Shown here piece by piece: positions 9,420-17,974 of a DNA stretch of 64,000 nucleotides. Both the position numbers and the translations under genes were made by a program. The notes beneath the pieces are model-generated. The model did not search any database. It had not been told where the DNA came from and saw only the letters and a list, made by a program, of their open reading frames with translations. This DNA comes from Comamonadaceae bacterium (GTDB lineage Bacteria > Pseudomonadota > Gammaproteobacteria > Burkholderiales > Burkholderiaceae_C): NCBI GenBank assembly GCA_947454955.1, contig CANGLW010000001.1, positions 124,001-188,000 on the forward strand. The letters are read 5' to 3'. How positions within the stretch are numbered: the first letter of the stretch is position 1; each line of letters begins with the position of its first letter.

Positions 9420-10655
9420 TTATTCGTACCGCAGGGCTTGTATGGGCAGCAATTTGGCCGCGCGTTGCGCCGGGTAAAAGCCAAAGAACACGCCCACCAA
9501 GGCCGAGAAGCCGGCGGCCAGGGCCACCGAACTCAAGGTCATGCTGACCTGCCAACCGGCAAAGCTGCCCACCGCCCAGGTGGCCAGCGCGCCCAGCACC
9601 ACACCAATGGCACCACCGAGCAAACTCAAGGTGATGGCCTCAATCAGAAACTGCGCCAAGATGTCGCGCCCGCGCGCGCCCACCGCCATGCGCAGGCCAA
9701 TCTCACGGGTGCGCTCGGTGACACTCACCAGCATGATGTTCATGATGCCGATGCCACCGATGATCAAGCTGATGCCCGCCACCGCCGCGAGCAGCAGCGT
9801 CATGATGCGGCTGGACTCTTCCTGGGCTTGCAAAATTTCTGTGAGGTTGCGAATCGCAAACGGGTCTTCAGTACCAGGCGGCACTTTGAAGCGTTGACGC
9901 AGCAAATCTTTGATGCTTTCTTCCGCCACCTTCATGCTCTGGCCTTCACGCACCTTGACCGAGATCGAACCCACGCGCTTGAGCTTGCTGGTCGCATCGC
10001 CCCCCCAGATGCGATTGCGCAGGGTGGAGATGGGCATCATCAACACATCGTCCTGGTCTTGCCCCAGCGAGTTCTGACCTTTGGGTGCCAAAAGACCAAC
10101 GATTTTCATGGGCACACCACGCACCCGCACCATCTGGTCAATCGGGTCTTGCTCGCCAAAAAGTTCACGCGCCACGGTGGCGCCTATCCACGCCACTTTT
10201 GAAGAGCCGTTCATCTCGGCCGCATCAAACACGCGGCCAGCTTCCAGCGGCCACTCACGCGCTTCCAGGTAGTCGTTGGTCACCCCGAAAATCGTGGTAC
10301 CCCAGTTGGTGTTGCCACCCACCACCTGACCGGTGGTGCGGGAGGTGGGTGCAGCCACCTGAACTTCAGGCACTTCCAAACTGATGGCCAGCGCGTCTTC
10401 TTCGGTCAGGCGCTGGCGGGTTTGCGCACCCAAGCGCACACCCGCTTGGTTCACACCACCAGGCACCACCAGCATGATGTTGGAGCCCAGGCCTTTCATT
10501 TGCGCCTGCACCCGCTCGGTCGCGCCACTGCCCACCGCAATCATGGTGATGACCGCAGCCACGCCAATGATGATGCCCAGCATCGTCAAAATACTGCGCA
10601 AGGTGTTGGCAGCCAAAGCCCGCCAGGCGCTTCGCAGAGCAGCTAGCAAATTCAT
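9420..10655 (-). CDS. ABC transporter permease, MacB/FtsX type
   Basis: 411 residues with the MacB topology: one N-terminal membrane helix, a large periplasmic MacB_PCD domain (about residues 45-240), then three C-terminal helices with the FtsX domain (ERTREIGLRMAVGA is the characteristic loop). It mechanically drives substrate export through the adaptor and an outer-membrane TolC-type channel. Here permease and ATPase are separate genes, unlike fused E. coli MacB. The start codon overlaps the ATPase stop by four bases (ATGA). The start lies inside a GCTATGAATTTGCTAGC hairpin (10642-10658). The substrate could be a macrolide, peptide, siderophore or lipoprotein; unknown. Confidence 0.92.
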   Translation of the reverse strand: MNLLAALRSAWRALAANTLRSILTMLGIIIGVAAVITMIAVGSGATERVQAQMKGLGSNIMLVVPGGVNQAGVRLGAQTRQRLTEEDALAISLEVPEVQVAAPTSRTTGQVVGGNTNWGTTIFGVTNDYLEAREWPLEAGRVFDAAEMNGSSKVAWIGATVARELFGEQDPIDQMVRVRGVPMKIVGLLAPKGQNSLGQDQDDVLMMPISTLRNRIWGGDATSKLKRVGSISVKVREGQSMKVAEESIKDLLRQRFKVPPGTEDPFAIRNLTEILQAQEESSRIMTLLLAAVAGISLIIGGIGIMNIMLVSVTERTREIGLRMAVGARGRDILAQFLIEAITLSLLGGAIGVVLGALATWAVGSFAGWQVSMTLSSVALAAGFSALVGVFFGFYPAQRAAKLLPIQALRYE

Positions 10656-10658
10656 AGC
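10642..10658. repeat. Dispersed AT-cored hairpin at permease start codon
   Basis: Read on the minus strand it is GCTATGAATTTGCTAGC, with GCTA and TAGC as stem ends, spanning the permease ATG. It matches the element at 25066 (GCTATGACTTTTGAAGC) and others in the window. Confidence 0.5.
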
Positions 10659-11371
10659 GCAGTGCTTTCAGCAGCCAAACTGGTCGGGTTCGGGTTGAGC
10701 GCGTCTTCCACCATCAAGCCGTCTTTGAACACCAGCTTGCGCCGCGCCCACTGAGCGATGTCGGTCTCGTGCGTCACCAGCACAACGGTCATGCCTTGGG
10801 CGTTGAGTTCTGAGAGCAACTTCATGATGTCTTCGCTGGTGCGTGAGTCCAAAGCACCAGTGGGTTCATCCGCCAAGATGAGCTGGGGGTCATTCACCAA
10901 GGCGCGGGCAATCGCCACACGTTGCTGCTGTCCGCCCGATAACTCGGAAGGCGTGTGCATGTACCGTTCACTTAAGCCCACTTTTTGCAAAGCCGCCATG
11001 GCGCGGGCGCGACGCGCTTCTGCCTTCACCCCGGCATACACCATGGGCAGCTCAACGTTTTCCAGGGCCGAGGTGCGCGGCAGCAAATTGAATTGCTGAA
11101 ACACAAAACCAATGCGCCGGTTGCGGATGGAGGCAAGCTGGTCGCCCGCCATGGTATCCACCTCTTCTCCGGCCAAACGGTATTGGCCCGAGCTGGGTTG
11201 GTCCAGGCAACCCAGGATGTTCATCAAGGTGGATTTGCCCGAACCCGACGCGCCCATGATGGCCACGAACTCGCCCTCGGCAATGTCCAGCGACACGCCG
11301 TGCAAGGCGTGCACCGTGGTCGAACCCATGGTGTAGGTCTTGACCAGATCGCGGGCTTCAATCAGCGCCAT
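10652..11371 (-). CDS. ABC transporter ATP-binding protein, MacB/LolD type
   Basis: 239 residues. Walker A GASGSGKST, Q-loop, signature LSGGQQQR, Walker B LILADEPTGALD and the switch His in LVTHE are all present, so it should hydrolyse ATP. It powers the FtsX-type permease encoded downstream. It starts two bases after the adaptor stop and overlaps the permease start, giving an adaptor-ATPase-permease operon. Confidence 0.95.
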   Translation of the reverse strand: MALIEARDLVKTYTMGSTTVHALHGVSLDIAEGEFVAIMGASGSGKSTLMNILGCLDQPSSGQYRLAGEEVDTMAGDQLASIRNRRIGFVFQQFNLLPRTSALENVELPMVYAGVKAEARRARAMAALQKVGLSERYMHTPSELSGGQQQRVAIARALVNDPQLILADEPTGALDSRTSEDIMKLLSELNAQGMTVVLVTHETDIAQWARRKLVFKDGLMVEDALNPNPTSLAAESTAL

Positions 11372-11373
11372 GC

Positions 11374-13032
11374 TTAAAAGCCCATGCGAGGCACGGTAGC
11401 GGTCGGCGCTTTGGGCGCGTTGTTGGAGGACACCGTGCCGGTGATGACCACCGTGCCTTCTTTGAGCTCTTCAGCCAAAGGCGAGTTAGGGCCAATCAGC
11501 AACTCGGTGGTGGTGCCATCGGTGATGCCCAAGCGAATGTTGAGTGCTTTGGGTTTACCTTGCGCATCCATCACATGCAAGCGGCCGCGGGTCACAGTGC
11601 GCGCGCCCATCTCAGCCACCAAAGCGGCGAACTTAGGCTTTTGTTCAGGCGTCATCAGCTCTGCCAATTGCGCGCGTATTTCACCGGTGATGCGTTCACG
11701 CGCTTTGCCGCGCTCAGCCTCAGGCACCTCGCGCAACTGCATGAAGCGAGGACGTGCGGCGGCGTAAACGGCTTCGACTTTTTCTTTTTGCTCGGCGCTC
11801 AAATTGAGTTCAGCCATCAAGCGCTGACGGAACTCGCTCCCCGGACCACCTTGGCCACCACCCTGCCCCGGTGTTGAGGTTGAAGGCGCTGAAGGTGCAG
11901 CGGCATTAGTTGATGAAGCACCGGAAGCCGCATTGCCAGCAACCTCGGTCGCTCCTGTTTTAGGAGCGGGCGTATCCACCGCAGGCTCCACACCTGCAAT
12001 GCGCACACGCAGTGCCGAGTTGGGCACTTTGAGCACGCTCTCACGTGTGTCGGTCACCACGCGCACGTTGGCCGTCATGCCTGGCAGCAAGCGCCCATCG
12101 CTGTTGGCAAAGTGCACCACCGCCACATAGGTCACCACATTGGCCACATTGGTCGCAGCTTTGCGCACCTGGGCAATTTGGCCCTCGAAGGTCTGGCCCG
12201 GGAAAGCATCGACCGTGAAAGTGGCTTTCTGGCCATTGCGGATGCGGCCCACATCGGCCTCGTCGATCGCGGCTTCCACCTGCATTTCACGCAGGTTCTG
12301 CGCGATGATGAAAAGCTCCGGCGACTGCAAGGACGCGGCCACGGTTTGGCCTTTCTCGATCGTGCGCTTGATCACGATGCCGTTGACCGGCGAGGTGATG
12401 CGGGTGCGGGTCAGGTCAATGCGGGCTTGGGCCAGGGCAGCGTCGCGCTGCAAGACGGTGGCGCGTGCGCTTTGGGTTTGCGCTTCGCTCACACCCACCT
12501 GGGCTTGGGCCACTTTCAGGGCCTCGCTGGTGGTGTTGACCAAGGCATTGGATTTGTCGGCCTCGCTTTGGGCGATGAACTGTTTGCTCACCAACATCAG
12601 GTTGCGGTCATGGGTGCGGCGCGCTTCGTTCAGGTCGGTTTGCGCGCTCGACACCTGGGCACGGGCCGCCAGCTCATTGGCTTGGGCGGTCAGCACCGCG
12701 GCTTTGGCCGAATCCAGGTCGGCCTGGGCCGAACGCACGCGGTACTCAAAAGTTTCAGGATCGATGACGGCGATCAACTGCCCGGCTTTTACTTCGGAGT
12801 TGAAGTCCACCAAAATCTCTTTGATCTGGCCCGAGACCTGGGTGCCCACGGTGACCTGCGTGACCGGGCTCACCGCCCCGCTGGCCGCCACCGCCGCTTG
12901 CAAGGCGCCACGTTCAATCTTGCCGGTGCGGTACTGCACCTCTTGCGAGGCAGTTCGCTGCATCCACCACCAGCCGCCACCGGCAGCCAGGGCCACGGCG
13001 ACCAAGCCGCCTGCTATCCATGTCTTTTTCAT
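11374..13032 (-). CDS. MacA-like periplasmic adaptor with embedded LTxxQ domain
   Basis: Membrane-fusion protein linking the inner-membrane ABC pump to an outer-membrane channel. It has an N-terminal membrane anchor (MKKTWIAGGLVAVALAAGG), biotinyl-lipoyl half-motifs, a long coiled-coil hairpin (about 12430-12780) and beta-barrel domains. Unusually, the C-terminal barrel is interrupted by a Pro/Ala/Ser/Gly linker (about 11836-11965) and a helical block (about 11620-11835) containing LNLSAEQKEKV and LMTPEQ. These are LTxxQ-type motifs like those of the chaperone Spy/CpxP. The barrel then resumes. ATG 13032 is chosen for the signal anchor; ATG 13056 is possible. A REP-like element lies just upstream. 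Confidence 0.88.
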   Translation of the reverse strand: MKKTWIAGGLVAVALAAGGGWWWMQRTASQEVQYRTGKIERGALQAAVAASGAVSPVTQVTVGTQVSGQIKEILVDFNSEVKAGQLIAVIDPETFEYRVRSAQADLDSAKAAVLTAQANELAARAQVSSAQTDLNEARRTHDRNLMLVSKQFIAQSEADKSNALVNTTSEALKVAQAQVGVSEAQTQSARATVLQRDAALAQARIDLTRTRITSPVNGIVIKRTIEKGQTVAASLQSPELFIIAQNLREMQVEAAIDEADVGRIRNGQKATFTVDAFPGQTFEGQIAQVRKAATNVANVVTYVAVVHFANSDGRLLPGMTANVRVVTDTRESVLKVPNSALRVRIAGVEPAVDTPAPKTGATEVAGNAASGASSTNAAAPSAPSTSTPGQGGGQGGPGSEFRQRLMAELNLSAEQKEKVEAVYAAARPRFMQLREVPEAERGKARERITGEIRAQLAELMTPEQKPKFAALVAEMGARTVTRGRLHVMDAQGKPKALNIRLGITDGTTTELLIGPNSPLAEELKEGTVVITGTVSSNNAPKAPTATVPRMGF

Positions 13033-13057
13033 CAAGCCATTGTAGAAAGGATTCATG

Positions 13058-13075
13058 ACCCCGAATTGACCGGGG
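13058..13075. repeat. REP-like palindrome upstream of adaptor gene
   Basis: CCCCG and CGGGG arms around an AATTGAC centre. It is similar in style to the palindrome at 9392, so two such elements bracket the efflux operon. It could also be part of the adaptor's 5' leader. Confidence 0.45.
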
Positions 13076-13130
13076 ACACCCTGCGCCTTGATGCCCACAA
13101 CACCGCCCCTCGCCCGACTAAAATCAGCGG

Positions 13131-14963
13131 ATGAGTTCGAACCCAGCCCCTACCGGCCACCCCAACGCTGCCGACGCGCCCAAAGCCAGCAATTTTCTGC
13201 GTCAGATCATCGAAGCCGACCTGGCCCAGGGCACCTACGCCAGCCGCCGCTGGGCGGGCACACCTGGCGACGCCGCTCACCACGCGCAAGGCGAACCTGA
13301 CCCGGCGAAAATTCGCACCCGCTTCCCGCCCGAGCCCAATGGCTACCTGCACGTGGGCCACGCCAAAAGTATTTGCATCAATTTCGGCCTGGCGCGTGAC
13401 TACGGTGGCGTGTGCCACCTGCGATTTGACGACACCAACCCTGAAAAAGAAGACACCGAGTACGTCAACAGCATCATTGATGCGGTGAAATGGTTAGGCT
13501 TTGACTGGGCGCAAATCGGCCAAGCCGCTGGCAGCGCCGCGCCCTTCCAGGCCAGCGACTACTTCGACTTCATGTACCGCGCCGCTGAGGCCTTGGTTCA
13601 AGCGGGCCACGCGTATGTGGACGAGCAAACGGCCGAAGAGATGCGCGTGAACCGCGGCGACTTTGGCAAGCCTGGTGTGAACAGCCCCTTTCGCAGCCGC
13701 ACGCCTGCTGAGAACCTGGCACGTTTTCGCGAGATGCGCGACGGCCTGCATGCCGATGGCGCTATGGTTTTGCGAGCGAAGATCGACATGGCTTCGCCCA
13801 ACATCAACCTGCGCGACCCGGCCATCTACCGCATCCGTCGCGCCACCCACCACAACACGGGCGATGCCTGGTGCATCTACCCCATGTACACCTTCGCGCA
13901 CCCGATTGAGGACGCGCTCGAACAGATCACCCACAGCATCTGCACCTTAGAGTTTGAAGACCAGCGCCCGTTTTACGACTGGCTCATGGCGCGTTTGTGC
14001 GAGGCCGGTTTGTTGGCCGCGCCCTCGCCCAAGCAGTACGAGTTTGCGCGCCTGAACCTGACCTATGTGATCACCAGCAAACGCAAACTCGCGCAACTGG
14101 TGAATGAGGGCAAGGTCAGCGGTTGGGACGATCCGCGCATGCCCACCATCGTCGGTTTGCGCCGCCGTGGCTACACCCCGCAAAGTCTGCAGCTGTTTGC
14201 CGAGCGCATTGGCGTGACCAAAAGTGACTCGTGGATTGACTACAGCACCCTGGAAGGTTGCCTGCGCGAAACCCTGGAAAACACCGCCCACCGCGGCATG
14301 GCCGTGCTCGACCCGGTCAAGCTGGTGCTGACCAACTGGGCCGAGGTGTTTGGCAGCGAGAGCTATTTAGAAGACTGCACCCAACCCGCCCTGCCCCACA
14401 GTGCTGTGGCTGAGGGCCAGGCCGTGCCAGATCGCAGCTTCAAAATTGGCCGCGAGGTGTGGATTGAACGTGAAGACTTTGCTCAAACGCCACCCAAGGG
14501 CTACAAGCGTTTGTTCGAGGGCAATGTGGTGCGCCTCAAAGGCGGCTATGTGATTGAGTGCACAGGTTGCGCCAAAGACGCACAAGGCCAGATCACCGAG
14601 GTCCATGCGAAGGTCATAGCTGGTACGAAAAGCGGCACGCCAGGGGCGGACAGTGTTAAAGCCAAGGCCGCCATCACCTGGGTGGGTGTGGCCGATGGCG
14701 TGCAAGCCGAAGTGCGCTTGTATGAGCGATTGTTCAAAGATGAGCACCCTGATGCCGGTGGCAAAGATTTCCTGCAAGCCCTCAACCCCGAGAGCCTGCA
14801 CGTGGTGCAAGCCTACGTCGAGCCGTCCCTGGCCCAAGCTGCACCCGACCAAAAGTTCCAGTTCGAACGCCACGGCTACTTTGTCGCCGACCGCATCGAC
14901 CACTCGCCAGGTCAACCCGTGTTCAACCGCGCCGTAGGCCTGAAGGATTCTTGGGGCAAGTGA
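13131..14963 (+). CDS. glnS: Glutaminyl-tRNA synthetase
   Basis: Class I synthetase charging tRNA-Gln directly. 610 residues, slightly longer than the E. coli enzyme because of an N-terminal extension of about 50 residues. HIGH-type motif PEPNGYLHVGHAK at about residues 66-78; KMSKS-type motif VITSKRKL at about residue 310; C-terminal anticodon-binding beta-barrels. One late segment (AKVIAGTKSG, about 14605-14640) uses rarer AT-rich codons. The stop is four bases before the next ATG, but the downstream genes look like a later insertion rather than part of its operon. Confidence 0.97.
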   Translation: MSSNPAPTGHPNAADAPKASNFLRQIIEADLAQGTYASRRWAGTPGDAAHHAQGEPDPAKIRTRFPPEPNGYLHVGHAKSICINFGLARDYGGVCHLRFDDTNPEKEDTEYVNSIIDAVKWLGFDWAQIGQAAGSAAPFQASDYFDFMYRAAEALVQAGHAYVDEQTAEEMRVNRGDFGKPGVNSPFRSRTPAENLARFREMRDGLHADGAMVLRAKIDMASPNINLRDPAIYRIRRATHHNTGDAWCIYPMYTFAHPIEDALEQITHSICTLEFEDQRPFYDWLMARLCEAGLLAAPSPKQYEFARLNLTYVITSKRKLAQLVNEGKVSGWDDPRMPTIVGLRRRGYTPQSLQLFAERIGVTKSDSWIDYSTLEGCLRETLENTAHRGMAVLDPVKLVLTNWAEVFGSESYLEDCTQPALPHSAVAEGQAVPDRSFKIGREVWIEREDFAQTPPKGYKRLFEGNVVRLKGGYVIECTGCAKDAQGQITEVHAKVIAGTKSGTPGADSVKAKAAITWVGVADGVQAEVRLYERLFKDEHPDAGGKDFLQALNPESLHVVQAYVEPSLAQAAPDQKFQFERHGYFVADRIDHSPGQPVFNRAVGLKDSWGK

Positions 14964-14967
14964 GCTG

Positions 14968-15828
14968 ATGAGCAGAGCCCAGACCATTCAGATCTTTTTA
15001 CCAAAAGGTAATCCACGCGGTTTGCGTGTAGCTGAAATCACAACGCGTATCGTTCGTGTGATTGAGGTGCCTCGCAACGAACTGAGTGAATTCCTGGCGA
15101 TGCCTGAGTCTCAACAAGTTGGCATCTACTTTTTGGTAGGCGAACTGTATGAGTCCGGTTTGCCTCGCGCCTACATTGGTCAGTCTGGGAATGTGGGGCA
15201 ACGTTTGGCTCAACATCATCAGAGCAAAGATTTCTGGAATCGTGCTTTGGTTGTGGTTTCATTGACCAACAATTTCACGCAAACACACGCCCTGTTTTTG
15301 GAATGGTTAGCACTGGGACAGGCGCAGAAAGTTGGGCGGTACCAACTTGAAAACAGCAATGCAGGTGCAAGACCACACACCCCCGCACCGCTTGAGGCTG
15401 ATTGTCATGAAATCCATGAAACCGCAGCCATCCTGCTTGCGACCTTAGGGCAGCCCATATTTGAACCCTTGACTTCCATCTCTAACGGTTCAAATACACC
15501 TGAACTCTTTTACTGCAAAGGCTCTGGCGCTCATGGCGTTGGAGAACTGACGAGCGAGGGTTTTGTTGTTCTTATGGGGTCACAAGGCCGAGCTCAAGTT
15601 GTGAGCTCCTTACGAGGAACTCCCCTCGAAAAGATGCGCGAGCAATTAGTTAATGACGGCATCCTGTTCCAAGAGGGTGAGATGTTGGTTTTTAAACGTG
15701 ATCAATTGTTTTCCAGCCCTAGCACAGCAGCCACTGCTTTGATGGGTCGCTCAGCCAACGGCTGGATTGAATGGAAGACCGCCGAAGGTCAAACCTTGGA
15801 CGAACTCAAACGGCAAAGAGTTCAATAA
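14968..15828 (+). CDS. GIY-YIG nuclease family protein with DUF4357 tail
   Basis: 286 residues. The N-terminal third carries a GIY-YIG fold: VGIYFLVG, then AYIGQSGNVGQRLAQH (catalytic Tyr and Arg positions), then a conserved Glu in LFLEWLAL. The C-terminus has a DUF4357-like motif (GRSANGWIEWK...LDEL). Such proteins occur beside restriction systems and on mobile islands, but their substrates are largely uncharacterised. The gene begins four bases after glnS yet is visibly AT-richer, with codon use unlike its neighbours, so I infer horizontal acquisition together with the next two genes. Confidence 0.85.
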   Translation: MSRAQTIQIFLPKGNPRGLRVAEITTRIVRVIEVPRNELSEFLAMPESQQVGIYFLVGELYESGLPRAYIGQSGNVGQRLAQHHQSKDFWNRALVVVSLTNNFTQTHALFLEWLALGQAQKVGRYQLENSNAGARPHTPAPLEADCHEIHETAAILLATLGQPIFEPLTSISNGSNTPELFYCKGSGAHGVGELTSEGFVVLMGSQGRAQVVSSLRGTPLEKMREQLVNDGILFQEGEMLVFKRDQLFSSPSTAATALMGRSANGWIEWKTAEGQTLDELKRQRVQ

Positions 15829-15847
15829 CAAGCACGATCTTTTAAAA

Positions 15848-15881
15848 ACCTAATTTGGGTATAATAGAACCTAAATTAGGT
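15848..15881 (+). promoter_or_regulatory. Twin palindromic operators bracketing a perfect -10 box
   Basis: ACCTAATTTGGGT (15848-15860, one mismatch from a palindrome) and ACCTAAATTAGGT (15869-15881, perfect around a central A) lie 21 bp apart, two helical turns. TATAAT (15860-15865) falls between them; no good -35 hexamer is visible. The second palindrome ends directly at the ATG of the wHTH-nucleotidyltransferase gene, so the transcript would have a very short leader. Autorepression by the wHTH domain is the natural reading. Confidence 0.75.
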
Positions 15882-16505
15882 ATGAAAACACCCGGTACAC
15901 CACTTTCGCTCGCAGACGCTCTGCTGCCTAAGACCAGGCAGCGGGTGCTTGCTGTTCTGTTTGGGCAACCAGACCGGACTTTTTACGCTTCGGAATTGAT
16001 AGCACTGAGCCATTCGGGCTCGGGGTCTGTCCAGCGAGAATTAGCGGATCTCACGCAGGTCGGCATCCTAGCCTGTGTGAAGATCGGAAACCAAAAGCAT
16101 TACCAAGCCAACCCGGCCTCACCCGTATTTGAAGAACTCCGCGGTCTCGTCTTGAAAACCGTCGGACTGGGTGATCAACTACGGAAGGCTCTAGCAAGCT
16201 TGGCAACCAACATCCATACCGCCTTCGTCTTTGGCTCCATCGCCAAAGGCCAAGACAGTGCGATCAGCGATGTGGATCTGCTCATCGTCAGCGATGTCCT
16301 GAGTTATGGCGACCTTTTCGGTGCACTTGAACATGCCAGCCAAAACCTAGGCAGGCGCATCAACCCCGTGATTTACACCAGCCGTGAGTTCGAGAAGCGC
16401 CAGCTGGGTGACAATGCTTTCATACAACGCGTGATGCAACAGCCAAAAATATGGCTGATCGGTCAGGAGGAGTCACCCCAAGATGAAAATAGCGTCCCCA
16501 TTTGA
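15882..16505 (+). CDS. wHTH-minimal nucleotidyltransferase fusion (antitoxin-like)
   Basis: 207 residues from ATG 15882; a TTG 27 bases earlier lies inside the operators and is rejected. Residues 1-90 are an ArsR/MarR-like winged helix (LLPKTRQRVLAVLF... SGSVQRELADLTQVGIL). Residues about 110-140 are a minimal nucleotidyltransferase: FGSIAKGQDSAISDVDLLIV has the GS and DxD motifs. A third acidic residue is not obvious in the VIYTSREF strand. MNT proteins pair with HEPN partners as toxin-antitoxin modules, in which MNT can AMPylate the HEPN toxin. The winged helix probably represses its own promoter. Its last 23 bases overlap the HEPN gene. Confidence 0.85.
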   Translation: MKTPGTPLSLADALLPKTRQRVLAVLFGQPDRTFYASELIALSHSGSGSVQRELADLTQVGILACVKIGNQKHYQANPASPVFEELRGLVLKTVGLGDQLRKALASLATNIHTAFVFGSIAKGQDSAISDVDLLIVSDVLSYGDLFGALEHASQNLGRRINPVIYTSREFEKRQLGDNAFIQRVMQQPKIWLIGQEESPQDENSVPI

Positions 16506-16896
16506 GAATCTCTCTGGACCGGGTAAGCCTCTCAAAGCAGAAGCTTTTGATGCACAAGAATTCGCAGGGCTCTTGCGAACTGCGCAAGCTCGACTGGCAG
16601 ATGCCACGAATACTGCCCTCGCTCTCGAGAGTCGTTTTGATTTGGCCTACAACGCTGCGCACGCGCTTTGCCTGGCAGCGCTTCGCGCTCAAGGTTTTCG
16701 TTCAATTCAACGATACATCGTCTTTCAACTGTTACCACACACCTTGAGCTTAGGGCCTGAGGTTTGGCGCGTGCTGGACCTGTGTCACAACAAGCGCAAT
16801 CTGGGTGAATACGAAGGACTGATGGAAGTGGACGAACGCCTAGTCCAAGACCTGATCAACGCCACCCAGCAGGTATTGAAGAAACTGGTGCCTTGA
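16483..16896 (+). CDS. HEPN-domain protein (partner of nucleotidyltransferase)
   Basis: 137 residues, all-helical HEPN fold: SRFDLAYNAAHAL in the first helical pair and CHNKRNLGEYEG in the last. The usual HEPN ribonuclease motif RX4-6H is not present; instead there is H-x3-RN. RNase activity therefore cannot be assumed. It starts inside the end of the nucleotidyltransferase gene (translational coupling, AGGAGGAG about 10 bases upstream), the arrangement typical of MNT-HEPN pairs. This could be a toxin, a phage-defence effector or an RNA-binding partner. Confidence 0.82.
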   Translation: MKIASPFENLSGPGKPLKAEAFDAQEFAGLLRTAQARLADATNTALALESRFDLAYNAAHALCLAALRAQGFRSIQRYIVFQLLPHTLSLGPEVWRVLDLCHNKRNLGEYEGLMEVDERLVQDLINATQQVLKKLVP

Positions 16897-16993
16897 TACC
16901 CACCAACGTGTTTGTACGGACAAGCCAAGGCCCTGAAAGCAGCCAATAATCCGCTTTGCCGCAGCATTGGGCTGCGATTTTGAGATACACACC

Positions 16994-17974
16994 ATGACCC
17001 AAGCACGCACCATCCAACTCAATGAATTCGGCTCTCCTGATGTGATGAAACTCGTCACGCTCGACCTGCCCGCACCTGCTGCTGGCGAGGTGCAGCTGCG
17101 CCAGACTGCCATTGGTTTCAATTTCATCGACGTTTACCAGCGCTCGGGCAAATACCCCCTGCCCACCCCCACCGGCCTGGGCCATGAGGCGGCAGGTGTG
17201 GTCGAAGCCGTGGGCGACGGCGTGACCGACCTGAAAGTGGGCGACCATGTGGTTTACATGAACGCAGGCCTGGGCGCCTATGCCGACCGCCGCAATGTGG
17301 CAGCTGCCAAGATGGTCAAGATCCCTGCGGGCATCAGCGATGACGATGCCGCGGCCGTGTTTTTCAAAGCCATGACCGCGCAGTACCTGGTCAAGAAAAC
17401 CCACCAGGTTGCGCCGGGTGACGTGGTGCTGGTGCATGCCGCCGCTGGTGGCGTGGGCCTGATTCTGGTGCGCTGGGCCAAGGCCTTGGGTGCCAAGGTC
17501 ATTGGCACCGCTGGTTCTGCGGCCAAGTGCGCGCTGGCCAAGTCTGAAGGCGCTGATGCTTGCATTGACTACACCCAAAGCGACTGGGTGGCGCAGGTGC
17601 AAGCCGCCTTGGGCAGCCAAAAAGCGCAGGTGGTGTATGACTCGGTGGGGCAGCACACCTTCATGGCCTCGCTGGACATGGCCGCACCGTTTGGCACCGT
17701 GGTCACCTATGGCGCAGCCTCTGGCCCAGCACCGGCCATTGAGCCTGAGCTGCTCAACAAAAAGGGTTGCCTGTTCCTCACCCGCCCCTCGGTGTTCCCG
17801 CACAACGCCGACACCGCCAGTTTGCGCGCCAACGCGGCCGATGTGTTCGCGGCCATGGCCAGTGGTGCGGTCAAAGCCACCATCGGTGCGCGCTTCAGCC
17901 TGTCTGACATGCCCGCAGCACACCGCGCAGCCGAGTCGCGTGCCACCACCGGGGCCATCGTCATCACACCTTGA
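16994..17974 (+). CDS. Quinone oxidoreductase (MDR family, zeta-crystallin-like)
   Basis: 326 residues from ATG 16994. NADPH-dependent one-electron quinone or enal reductase of the zinc-less medium-chain dehydrogenase family. The substrate-domain signature GHEAAGVVEAVG and the Rossmann motif VHAAAGGVGLILVRWAK (AAxGGVG) are clear. The length is typical (E. coli QorA 327). The stop overlaps the TTG start of the next small gene. Confidence 0.93.
   Translation: MTQARTIQLNEFGSPDVMKLVTLDLPAPAAGEVQLRQTAIGFNFIDVYQRSGKYPLPTPTGLGHEAAGVVEAVGDGVTDLKVGDHVVYMNAGLGAYADRRNVAAAKMVKIPAGISDDDAAAVFFKAMTAQYLVKKTHQVAPGDVVLVHAAAGGVGLILVRWAKALGAKVIGTAGSAAKCALAKSEGADACIDYTQSDWVAQVQAALGSQKAQVVYDSVGQHTFMASLDMAAPFGTVVTYGAASGPAPAIEPELLNKKGCLFLTRPSVFPHNADTASLRANAADVFAAMASGAVKATIGARFSLSDMPAAHRAAESRATTGAIVITP

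Noticed and set aside
15836-15842. -35 hexamer for the TATAAT at 15860
   Set aside because: Only AT-rich bases (ATCTTT) at the right distance; not close enough to TTGACA to mark.
16856-17923. 355-residue minus-strand frame opposite the quinone oxidoreductase
   Set aside because: No recognisable domain; the plus strand encodes a full MDR protein.
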